NCBI GenBank assembly: GCA_050303435.1
Contig: JBNLBT010000087.1
Span: 1-13,758 of the forward strand
From: JBNLBT01 sp050303435
GTDB taxonomy: Bacteria; Pseudomonadota; Gammaproteobacteria; Xanthomonadales; Marinicellaceae
Length of the DNA: 13,758 nt
Reading direction: 5' to 3'
Part shown: piece by piece, positions 1 to 8,465 of the stretch
Position numbering within the stretch: position 1 is the stretch's first letter
Layout: every line of letters begins with the position of its first letter
Program-made: the position numbers and the translations under genes
Notes under the pieces: generated by a model
What the model saw: the letters and a program-made list of their open reading frames with translations, nothing else
Databases searched by the model: none
Told to the model about the DNA's origin: nothing

Positions 1-3000
1 TCCGGCTTTGATCAGTTCAATCAGCGCCTGTTCCAGCTGCACCGGCAGACAGCCCAGACGTTCAATCAGGTCGTGAAAAAACAGCGCCCCGCCCTCGAGC
101 AGGCATTCATGCAGTTGACGCGCGTGGCTGCTGAGCAAGTTCACTTCAATGGTGGACGGGTACAGGTGTTGGTGTTCACGCGACAGGAATGTTAAAGGCA
201 TGCGGCTGAGGGTCATTTGTCCACTCGCCGGCACGGCCGCGGAGTGCACGCGTTTCCACACAAATCGTCCGCCCATGCACGCCTGGTCAAGCCATTCCGG
301 CTGATAATTGGCCACGCGCGCGCGCAGCAAATGAGGTTCCCAGTCCGCGGCCGCCAGCGTTTGACCCTGCAAACGCCTCAACACCGCCTCTACGCCTTCA
401 GTGCCGACCGGTTTGGGGCTGACCTCTTGCAGCTGCCAGGCATTGACAAAACGTTGCCAGCGTGCCGGCGAAGCGGGTTTGATGTGCGCGCGTTTGAGTT
501 TGAGTGCGCCGCGACGGATGCGCGCCAGGTTGTGCCGTTCGCACCAGTGGTCGGCATCCACTTTGAACACCGTGCCGCGGTTGGCCTGCGACAGCAGCGC
601 CTGTTGCAAACGCGTAGCGGCCACCGGCCAATGACGCAGCAGTTGATCAAAGTGTAAATAGCCCGAAACCACCAGTCGGTTCAGCACGTATTGTTCAAAC
701 GACGCCTCATCACCGCCGTTGAAAATACCACGGACGGTCTGTTCATCTTCACTGCACACATGCCCAACGCGGCCGTCCACCTCAATGCGCACGGCCCGGT
801 TGTGCGCCAGCAGCGCGTCCAGCAGATCGCCGTACGCGAGAGACTCCCAATCCCACATGAGACCGACGAAATGCAGCATCTCATGCAATTCATCGACGCT
901 GCGCACCGGCGGGCGAATCTGCTCATTGATCTGTTCGATCAACCCTGGGTCCAACTGCGACGGCTTGAACTGCGCGTTCAGATCCTGGGTCTGCACCGCC
1001 AGGGTGCGGCGTTCCTCAGCCGGCGCCTCGTCCAGAAAGGCAAAATTGCGCGCATTGATGATCGCCAGCGAAGCCGGCGACGGGGTGTTGCTGTCAACAA
1101 AATGCACGTCCAGTTCACCGGCATCGATGCGCGCCAACAGCCGGGTCAATAAGTCCACATCCATCAGCACATGAATGCAATCATTTATGGTTTGTTCTAC
1201 CAGTGGGTGTTCAGGCACGTTGCGTTGCCCTTGAATGTTCTCAATGCAAGCCAGCTGGTCGGGAAAAACCTGTGCCACCAGGTCCTCGGCGGCGTTGCGC
1301 TGAAACTGAGGCAGCACCCGCTTGTCGCCCTGGCGCCGCCGCACCGCCAATGCCACCGAGGCGTTCCAGCGCCATTGGGTGATGAAAAACGGCGTGTCCA
1401 GCAAGGCCTGAATGAGCACCTCTTTAACGCTGGCGGAAGACAGATATCCCATGATCTCGGGCAATTCAAAGCTGTGCGATGAACTGAGCGACAGAATCAG
1501 TGAATCTTCCAAGGCTGCGGCCTGCAACTCGAAATTGAATTGCCGGCAGAAGCGTTTGCGCAACGCCAGGCCCCAGGCCCGGTTCAGCCGCGAGCCGAAA
1601 GTGGAGTGAATCACCAGATGCATGTCGTCGTTGCCGTCAAAAAAACGTTCCACCACGATCGCCTGCTGATGCGGCATCAGGCCCAACACCTGTTGCGTCT
1701 TGCTGACGTAGTTGATCAATTGCGCAGCGGCCGAGGCATCGCAGCGCAATTCTCGCGACACGGTTTCCACATCCACACCGGCGCGCACGCGTTGATCGAG
1801 CAAGGCCCGCGCATCCGACACCGCGGCGCTGAGTTCATCCGAACGCCACATCTGCACACCAAACCAGAACGGAATGTTCGGTGGTTGCCCGTCGGCGTCT
1901 TCCACCAGCACCGTGCCGGTTTCAATTTTGAGGATGCGGTAGGAGTGATTGCCCAGCTGAAAGATATCGCCGGGAATGCTTTCAAAGGAAAAATCTTCAT
2001 TCAGGGTGCCAATCTTGATGTCTTCTGGCAGCAGGCGCACGTCGTAGTCAAATTGATCCGGAATGGTGCCGCCGTTCAGCAGGGCGGTCAATTGCGCGGC
2101 TTTGCGCGGCCGAATGCGCTGCTGCGCGCGGTCGTGAAACACCAGCGCCTTGTGCGGTGGCGCTGCAGCGGAATACCCCTGAGCCAACATGTCCACGGTC
2201 TGCATGAACACCTCCAGGGACAAATCCCGATACACCGAAGCGCCACAAAACAAACGGTGCAGATCAGCCGCACCCCATTCACGCATGGACACTTCGGCGA
2301 CGATCTGTTGGGCCAGCACATCCAGCGGCTGATGACTGAAGCGGGTGTGTTCCAGCTGACCGGCGCGGATGGCCTGTTGCAGTGCGGTGACTTCAATCAA
2401 GTCATCAATGGTCAGCGGAAACAAACGGCCTTTGGGCGTGCGGTCCACGCCGTGGCCCGATCGCCCCACCCGCTGCAGCAGATTCTGGATGCTGCCGGCC
2501 GAACCCAGCTGGCACACCAGATCAACATCGCCAATGTCGATGCCCAATTCCAGCGACGCGGTGGCAACGATGGCCTTAAGTTCACCGCGTTTGAGTCGTT
2601 GCTCTGCATCCAGGCGATGCTCTTTGGCCAGGGAACCGTGATGCGCGGTGACTTTGTCTTCCCCCACACGCTCTTCCAGGTGTTTGCACACGCGCTCACA
2701 CAGGCGTCGATTGTTTACAAACACCAGGGTGGTGCGATGCGCGCGGATCAATTCGGCCAGGCGGTCGTAGACTTCGGTCCATTGCTCATTGGACATCACC
2801 GCGGACAGCGGCGAATCCGGCAGCACCGCGGCCAGGTCCAATTCGCGCAAATGACCCAGGTCGACGATCTCGGCGTTGTCGCCATCCAGTATGTAATCGC
2901 GCATGCGTTCAATGGGCCGTTGGGTGGCCGAAATGGCCACCCGCTGTGGGCGCTGCAAGGCAATCGCCTCCAGCCGTTGCAGCGACAACAACAGGTGCGC

Positions 3001-3528
3001 ACCGCGCTTGTTGCCGGCGATGGCGTGAATTTCATCGACGATGACGGTTTCGACGGTGCCGAGAATGTCGCGCCCCGAGTGCGCGGTCAGCAGATTGTAT
3101 AGAGACTCTGGCGTGGTGATCAGTATCTGCGGCGGCGAGGCGCGAATCTTGTTGCGCTGGTGTGCAGTGGTGTCACCGGTCCACAGCGCAGCATCCAGCG
3201 CCGGCAATTCAGGGTGCGCACCGGCGATGGCTTGCAATGGGCGGCTCAAATTGATGTTGATGTCATTGGACAGCGCCTTCAAGGGCGACACATAGAGCAC
3301 CGACACACCGGCGCGACCCGCGGCGAGTGGCTTTGAACCGGTGAAATGCTCACCGCGCAAGAGGCGATCAATGAAATACAGGAACGCCGCGAGGGTCTTG
3401 CCTGAACCGGTCGGGGCCGAGATCAGCACGTCGCGGCGACGCCCGATCGCGTCCCAGGCCCGGGTCTGTACTTCGGTGGCGTGTTCAAAGGTGGCGTCAA
3501 ACCATTTCTGCACCGCGGGGATGAACAT
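1..3528 (-). CDS. lhr: Lhr-type ATP-dependent DEAH-box helicase (C-terminus beyond the left edge)
   Basis: The minus strand is open without a stop from the ATG at 3528 down to base 1, giving 1176 codons. It is a superfamily 2 helicase: Walker A APTGSGKT at residues 38-45, DEIH at 165-168, SAT followed by QRP at 200-205, and motif VI QRVGRSGH at 352-359. This set and order, plus the N-terminal aromatic/Q motif region (PAVQKWF, then EVQTRAW), match the Lhr family, which acts on nucleic acid in DNA repair in the cytoplasm. The reading continues well past the roughly 860-residue core, so this is the long E. coli-like form with the C-terminal extension, cut by the window edge. ATG 3528 has only a distant AAAGG behind it; an in-frame TTG at 3552 is an alternative start. 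It is divergent from the cytochrome gene. Family call is firm; cellular role is inferred from the family. Confidence 0.93.
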   Translation of the reverse strand, partial: MFIPAVQKWFDATFEHATEVQTRAWDAIGRRRDVLISAPTGSGKTLAAFLYFIDRLLRGEHFTGSKPLAAGRAGVSVLYVSPLKALSNDININLSRPLQAIAGAHPELPALDAALWTGDTTAHQRNKIRASPPQILITTPESLYNLLTAHSGRDILGTVETVIVDEIHAIAGNKRGAHLLLSLQRLEAIALQRPQRVAISATQRPIERMRDYILDGDNAEIVDLGHLRELDLAAVLPDSPLSAVMSNEQWTEVYDRLAELIRAHRTTLVFVNNRRLCERVCKHLEERVGEDKVTAHHGSLAKEHRLDAEQRLKRGELKAIVATASLELGIDIGDVDLVCQLGSAGSIQNLLQRVGRSGHGVDRTPKGRLFPLTIDDLIEVTALQQAIRAGQLEHTRFSHQPLDVLAQQIVAEVSMREWGAADLHRLFCGASVYRDLSLEVFMQTVDMLAQGYSAAAPPHKALVFHDRAQQRIRPRKAAQLTALLNGGTIPDQFDYDVRLLPEDIKIGTLNEDFSFESIPGDIFQLGNHSYRILKIETGTVLVEDADGQPPNIPFWFGVQMWRSDELSAAVSDARALLDQRVRAGVDVETVSRELRCDASAAAQLINYVSKTQQVLGLMPHQQAIVVERFFDGNDDMHLVIHSTFGSRLNRAWGLALRKRFCRQFNFELQAAALEDSLILSLSSSHSFELPEIMGYLSSASVKEVLIQALLDTPFFITQWRWNASVALAVRRRQGDKRVLPQFQRNAAEDLVAQVFPDQLACIENIQGQRNVPEHPLVEQTINDCIHVLMDVDLLTRLLARIDAGELDVHFVDSNTPSPASLAIINARNFAFLDEAPAEERRTLAVQTQDLNAQFKPSQLDPGLIEQINEQIRPPVRSVDELHEMLHFVGLMWDWESLAYGDLLDALLAHNRAVRIEVDGRVGHVCSEDEQTVRGIFNGGDEASFEQYVLNRLVVSGYLHFDQLLRHWPVAATRLQQALLSQANRGTVFKVDADHWCERHNLARIRRGALKLKRAHIKPASPARWQRFVNAWQLQEVSPKPVGTEGVEAVLRRLQGQTLAAADWEPHLLRARVANYQPEWLDQACMGGRFVWKRVHSAAVPASGQMTLSRMPLTFLSREHQHLYPSTIEVNLLSSHARQLHECLLEGGALFFHDLIERLGCLPVQLEQALIELIKAG

Positions 3529-3545
3529 ATTTCGAGAACTTACCT

Positions 3546-3575
3546 TTGGCAAATCGTATAGATTCCCATTATAAT
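3546..3575 (+). promoter_or_regulatory. Sigma-70-like promoter for the cytochrome gene
   Basis: A -35 box TTGGCA (3546-3551; one mismatch to TTGACA) is followed after 18 bases by a perfect -10 box TATAAT (3570-3575). Transcription would begin near 3582, about 34 bases before the ATG at 3616. An upstream in-frame ATG at 3574 lies inside the -10 box and so cannot be part of this transcript. Confidence 0.7.
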
Positions 3576-3596
3576 GCAGCAGTTTTTATTTCTAAC
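3568..3596 (-). promoter_or_regulatory. Candidate sigma-70 promoter for the helicase gene
   Basis: The octamer ATTATAAT at 3568-3575 is its own reverse complement, so the minus strand also reads a perfect TATAAT (3573 to 3568). The -35 candidate, GTTAGA at 3596-3591 with a 17-base spacer, is poor. The predicted start near 3561 would leave a leader of about 33 bases before the helicase ATG. Confidence 0.45.
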
Positions 3597-3615
3597 CTCT
3601 ATCACGGGATTTTTC

Positions 3616-4113
3616 ATGAGCGAACAAGATTCGATATTTTTCCGGAATTTCTCTTTGTTGCTGGGCGGACTGGTGGTGTTAACCATCATCCTGGCCATCG
3701 TTGGCTACAGCATGCACAAAGACATTGTCGAACAGGTGCATCAGGAAGCCGACCGCAGCAAAATCCAGAAAAGCATTGAACCGGTGGCCGAAGTCAACAC
3801 CGACCCCAACGCGGTGCTCGAAACCGCCCAGACTGGCGGCAATGCCGCGCCATTTGACGGCTCCACCGACGGCCAGCTGATTTACGACAACGTCTGCTTT
3901 GCCTGTCACAGCACCGGCGCTGGCGGCGCCCCGAAACTGGAAACAGCGGCGTGGACCGATCGCATGGACAAAGGCACCGAAGCCCTGATCGCCAACGCCA
4001 TCAACGGCTTCCAAGGCAATGCCGGCCTGATGCCGGCCAAAGGCGGCCGCGCCGACTTGACCGATGAACAGGTTGCCGCAGCGGTGCAACACATGCTCGA
4101 TTCATTGCAGTAA
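3616..4113 (+). CDS. Membrane-anchored c-type cytochrome, cytochrome c5-like
   Basis: A 165-residue protein with one N-terminal hydrophobic segment (about residues 12-33) that is probably an uncleaved anchor, a charged linker, then a class I cytochrome c domain. Heme attachment is CFACH (C94, C97, H98), and the sixth ligand is likely M139 in GLMPAKGG. The sequence after the heme site (STGAGGAPKL) is typical of cytochrome c5-type electron carriers, which shuttle electrons in the periplasm to oxidases or reductases. I chose ATG 3616 over an in-frame ATG at 3574 because the latter overlaps the -10 box; a weak GGGA lies upstream of 3616. It stands alone between a promoter and a strong terminator, so it is probably monocistronic. 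Which partner it serves cannot be told from here. Confidence 0.92.
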   Translation: MSEQDSIFFRNFSLLLGGLVVLTIILAIVGYSMHKDIVEQVHQEADRSKIQKSIEPVAEVNTDPNAVLETAQTGGNAAPFDGSTDGQLIYDNVCFACHSTGAGGAPKLETAAWTDRMDKGTEALIANAINGFQGNAGLMPAKGGRADLTDEQVAAAVQHMLDSLQ

Positions 4114-4134
4114 TCGACACAGCAACAGGAATAC

Positions 4135-4162
4135 AAAAAGCACCCAAACGGGTGCTTTTTTT
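4135..4162. terminator. Bidirectional Rho-independent terminator
   Basis: A perfect GCACCC/GGGTGC stem (4140-4145 and 4150-4155) with an AAAC loop is flanked by five A on the left and seven T on the right. It therefore reads as a terminator on both strands, serving the cytochrome gene (stop at 4113) and the convergent DUF3224 gene (stop at 4187). Confidence 0.92.
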
Positions 4163-4186
4163 GTGCCTGGCTTTTCTTCCAGACAA

Positions 4187-4585
4187 TCAATCCGGCAGCG
4201 AGTACTCAAACACATAGCGGTGCGCGCCGTCTTCGATGAGGATGTCCATTTGGCCTCGCAGCCCGGTCAAATCGCCGGTGCCCGAATCCGGCACCACTGC
4301 AATGGACAATGATGGGCCGTCCGGCCCCATCAGACCCGTGTGCTGCAACACAAACGAACCCGAGCGCCCGTCCAACTCACCGGTCACCTGCTCGATCGCC
4401 ACGTAGCCAGCAGAAGTTTCCACCGCCGTGCGCGCGCTGAGCATATCGCCCACGCCGCGGGCGGACAAGGCGCCATGGTAGGTTTTGTCCAGCGCAAAGC
4501 GACCGATCTGAATCCCATCGCGCCCGGTAAAACCGGCCTCGGTCGGTGACATGTTGGCTTCAAAAGCCCCTTCTATTTTTGCCAT
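4187..4585 (-). CDS. DUF3224 domain-containing protein
   Basis: A 132-residue soluble protein without signal peptide. It matches my recollection of the DUF3224 family from end to end: a start with GAFEANM, then the ordered elements ALDKTYHGALSA, SAGYVAIEQVTGELDGRSGS, FVLQHTGLM, VVPDSGTGDLTGLRG and a final HRYVFEYSL. The family is a small single-domain beta-barrel-like protein with no established biochemical function, so none is assigned. The start at 4585 is preferred over an in-frame ATG at 4624 because the domain begins right after it and a GAGAA lies about 9 bases upstream; the extra 13 residues have no family counterpart. It is transcribed toward the shared terminator and divergent from the secreted protein gene at 4819. 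Confidence 0.88.
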   Translation of the reverse strand: MAKIEGAFEANMSPTEAGFTGRDGIQIGRFALDKTYHGALSARGVGDMLSARTAVETSAGYVAIEQVTGELDGRSGSFVLQHTGLMGPDGPSLSIAVVPDSGTGDLTGLRGQMDILIEDGAHRYVFEYSLPD

Positions 4586-4675
4586 GGTTCTGTTCTCATC
4601 TGCAGGAAAAACGCAGTTTCGCACGTCGAATGCAATGATTCAAGCCAGTTCACGCACGTTGAGGTCTCAGCGGGC

Positions 4676-4693
4676 TCGGTTGGGTCCAACCGA
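4676..4693. promoter_or_regulatory. 18-bp perfect dyad, operator-like
   Basis: TCGGTTGG and CCAACCGA are perfect inverted 8-base arms around a central GT. The dyad lies in the divergent gap between the DUF3224 start (4585) and the secreted protein start (4819), where a transcription factor site is plausible. CTCAG occurs on each side (4666-4670 and 4694-4698). No T tract follows, so a terminator is unlikely. Binding is inferred only. Confidence 0.4.
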
Positions 4694-4818
4694 CTCAGGA
4701 TTCGCCCCCTGCTTCAAGCATTGAGCACTGCCTATTTCCTTGCCATTGAGTGAACCACTTCAAATTATTTTAACCCCTGGCAGGCTACACTGAATGGACG
4801 CACACACCCGAGCGAAGC

Positions 4819-5718
4819 ATGAAACATCTGACTTTAGGCGCCGTTCTGATGCTCTGCACCGCACCGCTGCTGGCGACCGAACCCTTTTGTCCCGAAGGCA
4901 GTGCACCGGAACCGCACGTGCTGTTTTGTGACAGCTATGAAATTGCCGGCGCCAGTGACAGCGAGATCTTCAGTGACCCTTATTTCGATTTCAACGACGA
5001 CGACGGGGATTTGCAGCGCAGTGATCTGGAAGCGGCCGAGGGCAGCCATTCCATGCGCGTGCTGTGGCAGGCCGGGGAAGTGGCCGCCGGGGCTTTCTTT
5101 GTCAACTTTGGCCGTTCACCACTGTTCACGGTGATCCATCCGGATGAGGATTTTCGCGAGATTTACTGGCGACTGTACGTCAAGCACCCGCCGGGTTTTC
5201 AGGGCTTTCCTTCCAAACTGACGCGCATCACCAGCTTTGCCACGCCGAACTGGGCGCAGGCCATGGTGGGACACATCTGGAGCAATTCGCAACACGACCG
5301 GTTGATTCTCGACCCGGTCAGCGGCATAGAAAACGACGTGCTGGTGACCACCGGCTGGAACGACTTTGCCAATTTCACCTGGCTGGGCCAGGCACCGCAC
5401 CCGACCACGCCGATGCCGATGGGCGATTGGGTCTGCGTTGAAGGCCATGTGCGCCTGAACGACCCGGGTCAAATCAACGGCCAGTTTGACCTGTACATCA
5501 ACGGCGAATTGCAGTCATTCCGACACGACTACAATTGGGTCGGCAACTGGAGTGACTACGCGCTCAATTCAATCCACTTTTCCAATTACTGGAATGCCGG
5601 TTCACCGGTTGAACAGGCGCGCTACATCGACGCGCTGGTGATTGCCACCGAACGCATCGGTTGTCTGGGAGATATGGACCTGATTTTTATCAACGCATTT
5701 GAGGAAATACTGCGTTGA
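4819..5718 (+). CDS. Secreted protein, probable lectin/polysaccharide-lyase-like jelly roll
   Basis: A 299-residue exported protein. Residues 1-19 form a signal peptide with likely cleavage at LLA/T. The mature part has few repeats, many aromatic residues, and a late segment YIDALVIATERIGC (about residues 271-284) that resembles the closing strands of concanavalin A/LamG-like or polysaccharide lyase jelly-roll domains in secreted bacterial proteins. Four cysteines in the mature chain (C24, C37, one in DWVCVEG, one in RIGCLGD) could pair as disulfides. The C-terminus DLIFINAFEEILR (287-299) shares the I-F-x-x-x-F-E tail of the downstream propeller protein. A carbohydrate-binding or degrading role is a guess from the fold resemblance; I cannot name catalytic residues. 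Start is the only one before the signal peptide; its ribosome site is weak. Confidence 0.8.
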   Translation: MKHLTLGAVLMLCTAPLLATEPFCPEGSAPEPHVLFCDSYEIAGASDSEIFSDPYFDFNDDDGDLQRSDLEAAEGSHSMRVLWQAGEVAAGAFFVNFGRSPLFTVIHPDEDFREIYWRLYVKHPPGFQGFPSKLTRITSFATPNWAQAMVGHIWSNSQHDRLILDPVSGIENDVLVTTGWNDFANFTWLGQAPHPTTPMPMGDWVCVEGHVRLNDPGQINGQFDLYINGELQSFRHDYNWVGNWSDYALNSIHFSNYWNAGSPVEQARYIDALVIATERIGCLGDMDLIFINAFEEILR

Positions 5719-5721
5719 TCG

Positions 5722-5734
5722 CACGGCAGCCGTG
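5722..5734. repeat. Short perfect dyad just after the secreted protein gene
   Basis: CACGGC and GCCGTG mirror each other around a single A, 3 bases after the stop codon at 5716-5718. As RNA it could fold into a 5-bp hairpin with a 3-base loop. The following bases are ACAAAA, not a T tract, so it is not a canonical terminator; it may only stabilise the transcript end. Confidence 0.3.
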
Positions 5735-5796
5735 ACAAAACACCCATGCTCATCCCGGCATACCCACTGAATTTAACACGAATATAACCCACCTTC

Positions 5797-5805
5797 TGCT
5801 ATTCT
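5797..5805 (+). promoter_or_regulatory. Candidate extended -10 promoter for the first FG-GAP gene
   Basis: TGCTATTCT is an extended -10 (TGn plus TATTCT) placed about 30 bases before the ATG at 5835. No convincing -35 box is seen 17 bases upstream, which is usual for extended -10 promoters. Confidence 0.35.
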
Positions 5806-5834
5806 TTAGCGTGCAATCAGAGGGACATTTCACC

Positions 5835-8270
5835 ATGCACACACTGAAGAAATCGCGGCCATGGCTGTTGTTGTGGGGCCTCTTGGGCCTGAACGAGTTT
5901 ACGCTAGCGCAAACCAACAAAGTGGACACTGGCAGCCAACAGCGGGCTGCATCGCCCCCCGTGCCCACAGAAACGCTGCTGCCCACGCCGGAAGGGCTGG
6001 TTGGCAGAGGATCGGGATTTGCAATCGTTATGGCCGCGGATGGCGACACGGCCCTGCTCACGGCCAATATTTCTGAATACGGCTATTCTCAGGTATTTGC
6101 CTTTGAATACGATGGCGCTCAGTGGCAACAGCAGCAGATATTGACACCCGCAACGCAAGAAGTGGGGGACGCGTTCGGCGGCGCGTTGGCGTTGCACGGC
6201 GATCGCGCGGTCATTGGCGCGTATTACTCTGATTCTATCGCCTCAGAGGCCGGCGCCGTGTATGTGTATGAACGCATCAACGGTCTATGGACTCAACAGC
6301 AAAAACTCACGGCCGATGATGCAGCAGCCGGCGATGGATTCGGTTCATCGGTGGCCATGTCGGATGATCAGATCCTGATTGGCGCCTGGGAAACGGATCA
6401 GGGCGGCACCGACAACGGCTCAGTGTATGTGTTTGAACACAACGGCACACTCTGGACGCAAGTGCAAAAATTCGCACCGGATGACCTTAAGACGTACAAC
6501 AAGTTTGGCAGCAGCATGTCGCTTTTCAATGATCGCTTGATCGTCAGTGCGCCAGTGCAAGAAGTGCATGAAGTCAGCGAAGCCGGTGCGGTTTATCTGT
6601 ATCAAAACTCACCCTCGGGCTGGCAGTTGCAAGAAAAATGGCTTTCCTCAGAGTCCAATGCAAATGACCGTTTTGGCAGTGTTTTATTGTTGACCGAAGA
6701 CATGGCCATGGTGGCTTCGGTGTACCGCAATTTTTCAACATTTGATGAAGGCGCTGTGTATGTGTTCGAACCGGGAGAACACCATTGGCAACAAACCGCC
6801 GTTCTGCAAGCCTCCGACGCGCATCCAACCAATCGTTTTGGTCGATCCATGGCGATGTTTGAAGGCGACATTGTCATTGGGTCGACCAATGATTTGATGG
6901 GAATCAACACCGGTGCAGTGTATCGTTTTGCACGGATTCAGGGGCAATGGCAGGAAGTGCAACAAATCTTCACACCCAACCCTCAAGAACACGACCAGTT
7001 CAGTACTGCAATGCACAGCACCGGCGAGCAATTGCTGATCAGCGGCATGCAAAGCATCTCAGGCTATTCCGGCCGGGTGCATGTGTATCAACCGGGCAGT
7101 TCCGGATTAACTGAAACGGCTGAATTTATTGCGAATGAGGGCGCCAATTATGGCGCGTTTGGCTCACGCATGCATGCCCGCGAAAACCGACTGATCGTCG
7201 GCGCGCCAAGAGACAATGGGTTGGGGGTTGAATCCGGGGCTGCGTACATTTATGAACACAACGGCGCCACGTGGTCTTTGCAGCAGAAACTCCATGCAGA
7301 CAACGCCGAAGAGACTCATCGCTTCGGTTCCGGCATTGCCATCAACGGCGACACCGCCGCGGTCGGCGCGCCGGGCGATGGCAGCTTCGGGCCATACGAT
7401 GGTCAGGTTTATGTGTTCAACCGCACGGACAATCAGTGGCTGCAGACCGACCGACTGACCCCCACTCGAGATTCCCAGGCGTTTGGCATTGCCATCGCCC
7501 TGGACGGCGATCACATGGCGATCGGTGCAAACATCGATGACTGGATTGGATCGAACGCGGGCGCGGTGTTTATGGCGCAACGCGTAGATGACTCGTGGGT
7601 TCTGACAGAGGAACTCTCTTACATCGGTGCAGGCGAGGGAGACCACTTTGGAAGTGTACTGGAAATGAACGGTCCGGACTTGTTGGCAGGTTCATCCAAT
7701 GCAATTCATCACTACCGATGGAACGGATCTTCCTGGGCGTTTCAGCAAACAATCACGGCCCCGCCTGTGTACATCAATTTCGGTTTTGGGTCCGTACTGG
7801 ATTTACATGGCTCAAAATTCATTGTGGGCACTCCGTACCACGCCAACCAGGACGGCCTTGCCATCGGTGCCGCCTTTATTTATCACTACACTGGCACCGA
7901 ATGGGTGTACCAGGCACAACTCTTGGCCCCCGATCCAACCGTGTCTTCCCAATTTGGCTCATCGGTGTTGCTCTCGGATGATCTGGTCTTGATCGGTGCG
8001 CCGCGCAGTTATGACATCGCACTCTACAGTGGCGCAGTCTACGCATTCAAGCCAAGCGGCGATCAGTGGCTGCCCATCAAACGCTTCAAACAAGCAAATC
8101 CGCTGTACAGCGACAATTTCGGTTCGACACTGGCCATGAGTCAGAATTTCACACTGGTCGGCACACCCAACGACGATGATCACGGCACCAACTCAGGTTC
8201 AGTCTCCGTGTATAAAAACATAGATGATTTGATTTTCTTCGGCGCCTTCGAAACCGTCGAAGACTCGTAG
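5835..8270 (+). CDS. Exported FG-GAP repeat protein, predicted double seven-bladed beta-propeller
   Basis: An 811-residue exported protein. The signal peptide ends near TLA/Q (about residue 26). The rest consists of about 14 repeats of some 54 residues each, with the pattern xxFGSSxAL, GDxxxIGA, SGAVYVF, W-x-x-x-Q-x-L, as in FG-GAP_2-type integrin-like propellers. Fourteen repeats fit two seven-bladed propellers, with the join near residue 437 (EGANYGAFG). Repeat 7 (DQFSTAM) and repeat 1 are degenerate. Few Asp-rich Ca2+ loops of the integrin type are kept. It ends in DDLIFFGAFETVEDS (797-811), a tail shared with neighbours. ATG 5835 is chosen over a GTG at 5811 because AGAGGGA lies 9 bases before it and the signal peptide starts there. 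Function unknown; such propellers usually bind proteins or glycans outside the cell. Confidence 0.88.
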   Translation: MHTLKKSRPWLLLWGLLGLNEFTLAQTNKVDTGSQQRAASPPVPTETLLPTPEGLVGRGSGFAIVMAADGDTALLTANISEYGYSQVFAFEYDGAQWQQQQILTPATQEVGDAFGGALALHGDRAVIGAYYSDSIASEAGAVYVYERINGLWTQQQKLTADDAAAGDGFGSSVAMSDDQILIGAWETDQGGTDNGSVYVFEHNGTLWTQVQKFAPDDLKTYNKFGSSMSLFNDRLIVSAPVQEVHEVSEAGAVYLYQNSPSGWQLQEKWLSSESNANDRFGSVLLLTEDMAMVASVYRNFSTFDEGAVYVFEPGEHHWQQTAVLQASDAHPTNRFGRSMAMFEGDIVIGSTNDLMGINTGAVYRFARIQGQWQEVQQIFTPNPQEHDQFSTAMHSTGEQLLISGMQSISGYSGRVHVYQPGSSGLTETAEFIANEGANYGAFGSRMHARENRLIVGAPRDNGLGVESGAAYIYEHNGATWSLQQKLHADNAEETHRFGSGIAINGDTAAVGAPGDGSFGPYDGQVYVFNRTDNQWLQTDRLTPTRDSQAFGIAIALDGDHMAIGANIDDWIGSNAGAVFMAQRVDDSWVLTEELSYIGAGEGDHFGSVLEMNGPDLLAGSSNAIHHYRWNGSSWAFQQTITAPPVYINFGFGSVLDLHGSKFIVGTPYHANQDGLAIGAAFIYHYTGTEWVYQAQLLAPDPTVSSQFGSSVLLSDDLVLIGAPRSYDIALYSGAVYAFKPSGDQWLPIKRFKQANPLYSDNFGSTLAMSQNFTLVGTPNDDDHGTNSGSVSVYKNIDDLIFFGAFETVEDS

Positions 8271-8454
8271 CACAGACGATTAACCCGCAACGCAACGGCG
8301 CTGTATTGTGCGCAGAAGATGCACGCCACACGTGCCGAAATGAGAAGCATGGTCTGCCCAGCACTGTTTTCGCTTCGCACCTCACCGTCAACACCGGCAT
8401 TGAACTTATGCCAGAAGTCATGGGTCCACCTTTTTGAGAGGGGCTATTTTTTAT

Positions 8455-8462
8455 GGAGGTGA
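8455..8462 (+). promoter_or_regulatory. Strong ribosome binding site of the TonB-like gene
   Basis: GGAGGTGA is a near-perfect anti-16S match; its GGAGG core ends 6 bases before ATG 8466. It is the strongest such site in the window and fixes this start. Confidence 0.8.
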
Positions 8463-8465
8463 GCC

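Noticed and set aside
1540..3102. A 520-codon open frame on the plus strand
   Set aside because: It lies exactly antisense, codon on codon, to the helicase gene, which has all SF2 motifs. Its His/Gln-rich translation is the mirror of the helicase codon bias and shows no domain.
3574..3615. Upstream in-frame ATG extending the cytochrome by 14 residues
   Set aside because: That ATG overlaps the -10 box at 3570-3575, so it would lie upstream of the transcription start.
4625..4760. CGGTTGGGTCCAACCG region considered as a tRNA remnant
   Set aside because: No acceptor stem, T-loop GTTCRA motif or CCA end can be found around it.
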